From: an uncultured Eudoraea sp.
GTDB taxonomy: Bacteria; Bacteroidota; Bacteroidia; Flavobacteriales; Flavobacteriaceae
Assembly: GCF_947258925.1 (NCBI RefSeq)
Contig: NZ_CAMYKG010000013.1
Span: 1 to 44,312 of the forward strand
Direction: 5' to 3'
DNA length: 44,312 nucleotides
Numbering within the stretch: the first letter of the stretch is position 1; each line of letters opens with the position of its first letter. The notes beneath the pieces were generated by a model. It made no database searches. It was not told the origin of the DNA and worked only from the letters and a program-made list of their open reading frames with translations. Of this stretch, positions 40,089-44,312 are shown one piece after another. The translations under genes were made by a program, and so were the position numbers.

Positions 40089-42458
40089 TTAATTAATTTT
40101 TTTTCCTACAACATTCGTGGCGAGGGTAGCAAAGGCCACAATGCTAATTGAACTTAACGGCATTAAAATAGCTGCAATCACCGGCTCTAACTGCCCTGTC
40201 ACGGCAAAATAAAGCCCCACTATATTATACATTAAAGAGAGTACAAAACACAATTTAATAATTTTTATAGCCTTCTTAGAAGCTAAAATATAATTGTTAA
40301 GGTTTTTAAATTTAGTAGCATCAAGAATTCCATCACATGCAGGAGAAAAAACATTTATGTCTTCCGAAATAGCAAGACCCACATTGCTTTGAGCCAGCGC
40401 CCCTGCATCATTCAAGCCGTCTCCTACCATAAGCACATTTTTATCACTGGCTTGAAGTTCTTTTATAAACTCCAGTTTATCTGTTGGTTTTTGATTAAAA
40501 TACATAGGAGTTAACTTTGGCAAAAGCTTTTCAAGCCTCTTTTTTTCTCCGGCATTATCTCCTGAGAGCACTGCCAAATCCATATGGCGCCCCATTTTAT
40601 TAAATACTTCTGAGACCCCTTCCCTATAATTGTTATGAAAAACAAAACAACCTTTATAGGTGTCATTTGAACTTATGTGAACAGAGGTATTATTATAATC
40701 AGTTTGCTGTTGATGCCCTACAAAATCTGCCGATCCAACTTTTACCTCGCTATTATCCTTAATACCATGCACACCTTTCCCGGTATATTCTTTATAGTCA
40801 TCAAGAGTTTCTATGTCGTACTCCTTTAAGAGACTGTATAATGATCTGCTTAAAGGATGATTTGATGCTCTCAAAGTGTTTTTTAGCAGGGACTCTTCTT
40901 CTGCAGATAGCACCATACCTTCATAACTGATTGTATTGGAATGAGCCGTGGTTATTGTACCTGTTTTATCAAAAATAGCAGTATCTAATCGCGCCAATTT
41001 CTCTATGATGCTGCTATCCTTGAGGTAGAATTTCTTACGTCCAAATATTCGTAACATATTTCCAAGAGTAAAAGGTGCAGCGAGGGCTATTGCACATGGA
41101 CAGGCTATGATAAGTACCGCGGTGAAAACATTTAAGGCCTTACTGCTATCATGGAACATCCAGAAAGAAGCGGCTACAAAAGCTATCATCAATACAGCTA
41201 TTGTGAATCGTTTTCCTATGCTGTCAGTTAAAGTCTGGAAAGGGGTAGACCCTTCTTTTTGGAATACAGAATTACTCCAGAGTTGCGTCAGATAACTTTG
41301 AGAAACGCTTTTTAGTGCTTCTATTTCTATGGCTCCAAAAAATTGTCGCCCGCCAGCAAATACTTTATCACCCGAGTTTTTTTGGACAGGCTCTGATTCT
41401 CCGGTTACAAAACTATAGTCTATTTGACCCTTGCCGCTGATTAAAATGCCATCAACAGGAATTAATTCCTCGTTCCTTATTAGTAATCTGTCGCCGCTTT
41501 TTATGTCGTATACCTGTACGGTCTCCTCATTTCTTTTATTATCTATTCTGGTGACCGCAATTGGAAAATATGACTTATAATCACGTTCAAAGGAAAGGAA
41601 AGCATATGTTTTTTGCTGAAAAAACCGACCCACAAGCAGAAAGAAAATTAAACCGGTAAGACTATCAAAGAAACCTGATCCAAGATCAAAGAATATTTCA
41701 AAACTACTGCGAAGAAACAGAACCAGAATTCCAAGGGCAATGGGAACGTCAATGTTAAGAAGTCCGGAACGAAGACCTTTGTAAGCCGAAATAAGATAAT
41801 CACTGCCTGCATAGAAAACTACGGGAAGCGAAAAAGCAAACATCAGCCACCTAAACAACCCTTTGTATTGATCTAGCCAAAATTCCCCTACTTCAAAATA
41901 TTCGGGAAATGACAGGAACATAATATTCCCGAAAGCAAAACCGGCCACCCCGAGTTTGTACAGGATACTTCTGTCTATTTTACTTTTCCTTTTTTCATAA
42001 TCATCAAGTGAGATATAGGGTTCATACCCAATTCTGGCCAGAACAATAACCAGTTCTTTTAATGAAACCAGTTCCCGGTTATATGTTATTCTAACTGTTT
42101 TTTTGGGAAAATCTACCTGGGAATTGGTAATTCCCGGATGTAATTTTTTCAAATTTTCGAGTACCCAGATGCATGAACTACAGTGAATTCCGGGGATAAA
42201 AAGATTTACTATTTGATTTGTTCCGTCATCAAATTCAATTAGTCTCTGAGCTATGTTCTCGGAATCGAGAAAATCGTATTTTCCTTCAATTTCCAAGGGA
42301 GTAGATCCTGCAGCAGATTGAAGATCATAGTAATAAGAGAGATCATTAGTTTGAAAAATCTCATAAACCGTTTTACAGCCGTTGCAACAGAAATTTTTAT
42401 CGTCAAATACTATCGCTGTGATGTTACAATCATCACCACAGTGGTAACATTTAGTCAT
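40089..42458 (-). CDS. ccoI: Copper-transporting P-type ATPase CcoI
   Basis: 789 residues. A Cys-rich N-terminal domain (C4-x2-C7, CCNGC) as found in CcoI/FixI, then an HMA domain with C-S-S-C in GIHCSSCIW. The membrane C-P-C motif is in ACPCAIALAAP, phosphorylation site D-K-T-G-T-I-T, ATP site NHPLSR and hinge MVGDGLNDAGAL. It exports copper for the cbb3 oxidase, and possibly for NosZ as well. It shares a 111-base upstream region, holding an FNR-type box, with the divergent regulator gene. Confidence 0.93.
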   Translation of the reverse strand: MTKCYHCGDDCNITAIVFDDKNFCCNGCKTVYEIFQTNDLSYYYDLQSAAGSTPLEIEGKYDFLDSENIAQRLIEFDDGTNQIVNLFIPGIHCSSCIWVLENLKKLHPGITNSQVDFPKKTVRITYNRELVSLKELVIVLARIGYEPYISLDDYEKRKSKIDRSILYKLGVAGFAFGNIMFLSFPEYFEVGEFWLDQYKGLFRWLMFAFSLPVVFYAGSDYLISAYKGLRSGLLNIDVPIALGILVLFLRSSFEIFFDLGSGFFDSLTGLIFFLLVGRFFQQKTYAFLSFERDYKSYFPIAVTRIDNKRNEETVQVYDIKSGDRLLIRNEELIPVDGILISGKGQIDYSFVTGESEPVQKNSGDKVFAGGRQFFGAIEIEALKSVSQSYLTQLWSNSVFQKEGSTPFQTLTDSIGKRFTIAVLMIAFVAASFWMFHDSSKALNVFTAVLIIACPCAIALAAPFTLGNMLRIFGRKKFYLKDSSIIEKLARLDTAIFDKTGTITTAHSNTISYEGMVLSAEEESLLKNTLRASNHPLSRSLYSLLKEYDIETLDDYKEYTGKGVHGIKDNSEVKVGSADFVGHQQQTDYNNTSVHISSNDTYKGCFVFHNNYREGVSEVFNKMGRHMDLAVLSGDNAGEKKRLEKLLPKLTPMYFNQKPTDKLEFIKELQASDKNVLMVGDGLNDAGALAQSNVGLAISEDINVFSPACDGILDATKFKNLNNYILASKKAIKIIKLCFVLSLMYNIVGLYFAVTGQLEPVIAAILMPLSSISIVAFATLATNVVGKKIN

Positions 42459-42519
42459 ATTCTAAAACATTTGCTTTATACCTGAATGCGAAATTCAAGT
42501 AATTTACTTAAAATATATA

Positions 42520-42548
42520 TGATAATTGTCACCTTTTCAATAATTTTG
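42520..42548. promoter_or_regulatory. FNR-type box between ccoI and the fnr-like gene
   Basis: The dyad TGAT-AATT-GTCA (42520-42531) is centred at 42525.5. For the regulator gene, a full -7 match TAATTTTG (42541-42548) starts only 15.5 bases away, so a bound dimer would cover the promoter, suggesting autorepression. For ccoI, the minus strand 29.5 bases away reads GAATTTCGCA (42496-42487), a weak match to TAnnTTTGCA, so activation there is possible but unclear. Confidence 0.6.
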
Positions 42549-42569
42549 TTTTAGTCTAAATTAAAATCC

Positions 42570-43265
42570 ATGAGTTCTGAAAATAGGTGCGAGAATTGTA
42601 TAATTCGTCAATTTAATTCTTTGAGGGCTATGAGTAAGGAAGAGTTAAAGCAGGTATCGGATTCAAAGACTTCAAAAACGATAAAAAAAGGCGAAGCGAT
42701 TTTTGAAGAAGGTGAAAAACTGAATGGTGTTTTTTGCGTTCGGGAAGGAGTTTCCAAACTATCCAAGTTAAGCTCTAATGGAAAAGATCAAATAGTGAAG
42801 CTGGCTACGAAAGGCGAAGTTATGGGTCAACGTTCTGTCATTGCCGAAGAGACTTCCAATCTTAGTGCTGTTGCCGTAAATGATATGGAACTTTGCTTTA
42901 TCCCCAAAGAAGTTATCGTTAATACCTTACATAAGAATCCCGATTTTACATTTGAAGTCCTGCGTCTGATGGCGCATGACCTTAAGGAAGCGGATGATGT
43001 GATTGTAAATATCTCCCAGAAAACCGTAAAACAACGTATTGCAGAAGCCTTCATTTATCTCAAAGCAAATTATGGTGAGGATGCCGAGGGCTTTTTAACC
43101 CTCAGTTTATCCAGGGAGGATATAGCCAACGTGGTTGGGACCGCTACAGAATCCTGTATCCGAATAATTTCTGAATTTAAAAAGAAGGGCTTGTTAAAGA
43201 GTTCAGGCAAGAAACTGGGAATCCTGGATGAAAAGAAATTAAAAGATCTTGCTGAAGGATTTTAA
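42570..43265 (+). CDS. Crp/Fnr-family regulator, FNR-like
   Basis: 231 residues: cyclic-nucleotide-type beta-roll (about 25-125), dimer helix and C-terminal winged helix (about 150-225). C7-E-N-C10 near the start, plus C56 and C109, could bind an Fe-S cluster like FNR; the third N-terminal Cys of E. coli FNR is absent. The recognition helix G-T-A-T-E194-S-C-I-R198 keeps the E...R pair that reads TGA/TCA half-sites, which fits the TGA(C/T)-N4-(A/G)TCA boxes in this window. Probably the oxygen-responsive activator of hemN, nos and cco. Confidence 0.9.
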   Translation: MSSENRCENCIIRQFNSLRAMSKEELKQVSDSKTSKTIKKGEAIFEEGEKLNGVFCVREGVSKLSKLSSNGKDQIVKLATKGEVMGQRSVIAEETSNLSAVAVNDMELCFIPKEVIVNTLHKNPDFTFEVLRLMAHDLKEADDVIVNISQKTVKQRIAEAFIYLKANYGEDAEGFLTLSLSREDIANVVGTATESCIRIISEFKKKGLLKSSGKKLGILDEKKLKDLAEGF

Positions 43266-43335
43266 CTGAACGCCTTTAAAGTCCCACCCTGGCCTAGATG
43301 GGAGCCTGTCATTACAGATAAGGGATTTAAAAACC

Positions 43336-43378
43336 TGACATATATCATTGTTTCCACCTATTCACAGGTTTATTTTTA
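43336..43378 (+). promoter_or_regulatory. FNR-type box and promoter of the second usp gene
   Basis: The dyad TGAC-ATAT-ATCA (43336-43347) is centred exactly 29.5 bases before TATTTTTA (43371-43378), a 7/8 match to TAnnTTTG, and 26 bases before the usp ATG. Again no TTG stands at the -33 position. Confidence 0.7.
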
Positions 43379-43403
43379 CACCGTTATTTCTTGAATCAGG
43401 TGT

Positions 43404-44246
43404 ATGAAAAATATATTATTACCAACGGATTTTTCAATGAACTCCTTGAACGCTGCAAAATTTGCAGTTGATTTTTTCGAAGAGGAAGCATGTACGTTTC
43501 ATCTTTTAAACACTTATACTCCTGCTATTGTTCACAGCCGTTTTATGGCTGCTACTATTCATGGTGGCTTGCTGGAAGATAATGTTAAATCAGAATCTGA
43601 ACGGGGTTTGGAAGAACTATTGATTCAAATGAATACCTATGACAAAAATCCGGAACATCATTTCAGGTGTGTTTCTTCATTTAACCTGCTAACTGAAGAA
43701 ATCAAAGAACTTGTGGAATCAGAAAATATTGATTTTATAGTAACAGGTACCAAAGGAGCATCTGGCTTTGATGAGGTTTTCTTAGGAAGCAATACAGTTA
43801 GAATAATAAAAGCTGTCAGAGATTGTCCGATTCTGGTAGTTCCCGATGAATTTAAGTTTGAAAAGCCTGTTGAAATTGGTTTCCCGACAGATTTTAAGAG
43901 AAATTTTAGCTCAGAAGTTTTCGAACCTGTTGTTCAATTAGCTTCGAAGTTTGGAGCAAGAATTAATATCATGCATATCAATGAGGAAGAGAAATTGAGC
44001 AAATATCAAAAATCTAATAGGGATATTTTGTTGGAGTATATATCTTCCACTCCATATAGACTACATAGGATGCCATATTTTGCCAGTAAATCTGATGTGA
44101 TCGAATTCTTTATAAAGGAATATGGAATACAAATGCTCGCATTAGCTCACTACCGACATGGATTTTTAGAAGAACTGGTTAAAGAGCCCGTTGTAAAACG
44201 CATTGCCTTTCATGCTCAAATTCCACTCCTGGTATTGCCGGATTAA
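43404..44246 (+). CDS. Universal stress protein, tandem Usp domains
   Basis: 280 residues. The first Usp domain starts NILLPTDFSMNSLNAA and has TGTKGASGFDEVFLGSNTVRII. The second domain is more diverged: it lacks the glycine nucleotide loop and ends HYRHGFLEELVKEPVVKRIAF, so it may not bind ATP. It is in the same family as the Usp at 19418. It lies 138 bases after the FNR-like regulator gene with its own FNR-type box, so it is probably induced at low oxygen. Confidence 0.9.
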   Translation: MKNILLPTDFSMNSLNAAKFAVDFFEEEACTFHLLNTYTPAIVHSRFMAATIHGGLLEDNVKSESERGLEELLIQMNTYDKNPEHHFRCVSSFNLLTEEIKELVESENIDFIVTGTKGASGFDEVFLGSNTVRIIKAVRDCPILVVPDEFKFEKPVEIGFPTDFKRNFSSEVFEPVVQLASKFGARINIMHINEEEKLSKYQKSNRDILLEYISSTPYRLHRMPYFASKSDVIEFFIKEYGIQMLALAHYRHGFLEELVKEPVVKRIAFHAQIPLLVLPD

Positions 44247-44258
44247 TCCAAGAATATT

Positions 44259-44295
44259 TGTTAACCTATTACCCATGAAGGGTTAACATTTATTT
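44259..44295 (+). terminator. Terminator after the second usp gene
   Basis: TGTTAACC (44259-44266) pairs with GGTTAACA (44281-44288) across a 14-base loop, followed by TTTATTT. It is 12 bases after the usp stop. Confidence 0.6.
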
Positions 44296-44312
44296 CCTTA
44301 TGGGGTAGTCTT

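Noticed and set aside
43273..43310. TCCCA/TGGGA inverted repeat after the FNR-like gene as a terminator
   Set aside because: The stem is only five to six bases and no U-run follows.
1..44312. Insertion sequence, prophage, CRISPR array, restriction or toxin-antitoxin system
   Set aside because: No transposase, integrase, phage, Cas, nuclease-methylase pair or small toxin-antitoxin pair was recognised among the reading frames, and no regularly spaced direct repeats exist outside rpsP.

Overview
The window reads as chromosomal DNA of a marine-type member of the Bacteroidota, most likely a Flavobacteriaceae. The evidence is AT-rich DNA, promoters of the Bacteroidota form TTG-N19/20-TAnnTTTG (very clear before rpsP, before gcdH and at 212-241), a fused CcoNO cbb3 oxidase, a Sec/lipoprotein (clade II) nitrous oxide reductase, S16 with a long acidic tail, DnaE with a fused N-terminal proofreading exonuclease, and formylglycine sulfatases. 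It is ordinary, gene-dense core genome. I see no phage, IS element, CRISPR array or plasmid module.

Layout. 1-267: no protein gene, but a strong minus-strand promoter, a run of short hairpins and what looks like a broken tRNA-Asp. 268-6066 (minus): dnaE, trxA and a DUF58 protein. 6221-11277 (plus): sulfatase, rpsP, rimM, a second sulfatase, trmN. 11281-13492 (minus): an APC amino-acid transporter and a DDAH-like guanidine hydrolase. 13552-15914 (plus): an orphan Rieske oxygenase and glutaryl-CoA dehydrogenase. 15924-17884 (minus): a sugar 1-kinase and nucleotidyltransferase pair. 18026-20242 (plus): hemN and a universal stress protein. 20298-23081 (minus): PIG-L deacetylase, Tat-exported Gfo/Idh/MocA oxidoreductase and an Fe-S-type Rrf2 regulator. 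23205-30620 (plus): nos cluster (cytochrome c, fasciclin, nosZ, membrane protein, nosL, cupin, nosD, nosF, nosY). 30617-33778 (minus): DUF1643, deoD, deoC and a CoA-transferase. 33831-42458 (minus): cbb3 oxidase structural and assembly genes (SafE-like, ccoH, ccoG, ccoP, ccoQ, ccoNO, ccoS, ccoI). 42570-44246 (plus): an FNR-like regulator and a second universal stress protein.

How it works together. The right-hand two thirds is a low-oxygen respiration region: oxygen-independent haem synthesis, N2O reduction, a high-affinity oxidase with its copper-supply proteins, and the FNR-like regulator that probably controls them. The main finding is a set of 12-bp FNR-type boxes, TGA(C/T)-N4-(A/G)TCA, before hemN, nosZ cluster/rrf2, cco, ccoI/fnr and the last usp. 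Before hemN, nos, cco and usp the box centre lies exactly 29.5 bp from the first base of a TAnnTTT(G/A) -7 element, which would put it near -41.5, as in class II FNR activation. The same spacing also gives a 7/8 match for the divergent rrf2 and a weak match for ccoI. Before the regulator's own gene the box sits nearer the -7 element, which suggests autorepression.

Start codons were moved inward from the longest reading frame for DUF58, sulfatase 2, the nucleotidyltransferase, hemN, the Gfo/Idh/MocA protein and the SafE-like protein, for reasons given in each entry. Functions are assigned from recognisable motifs only; no database search was possible.
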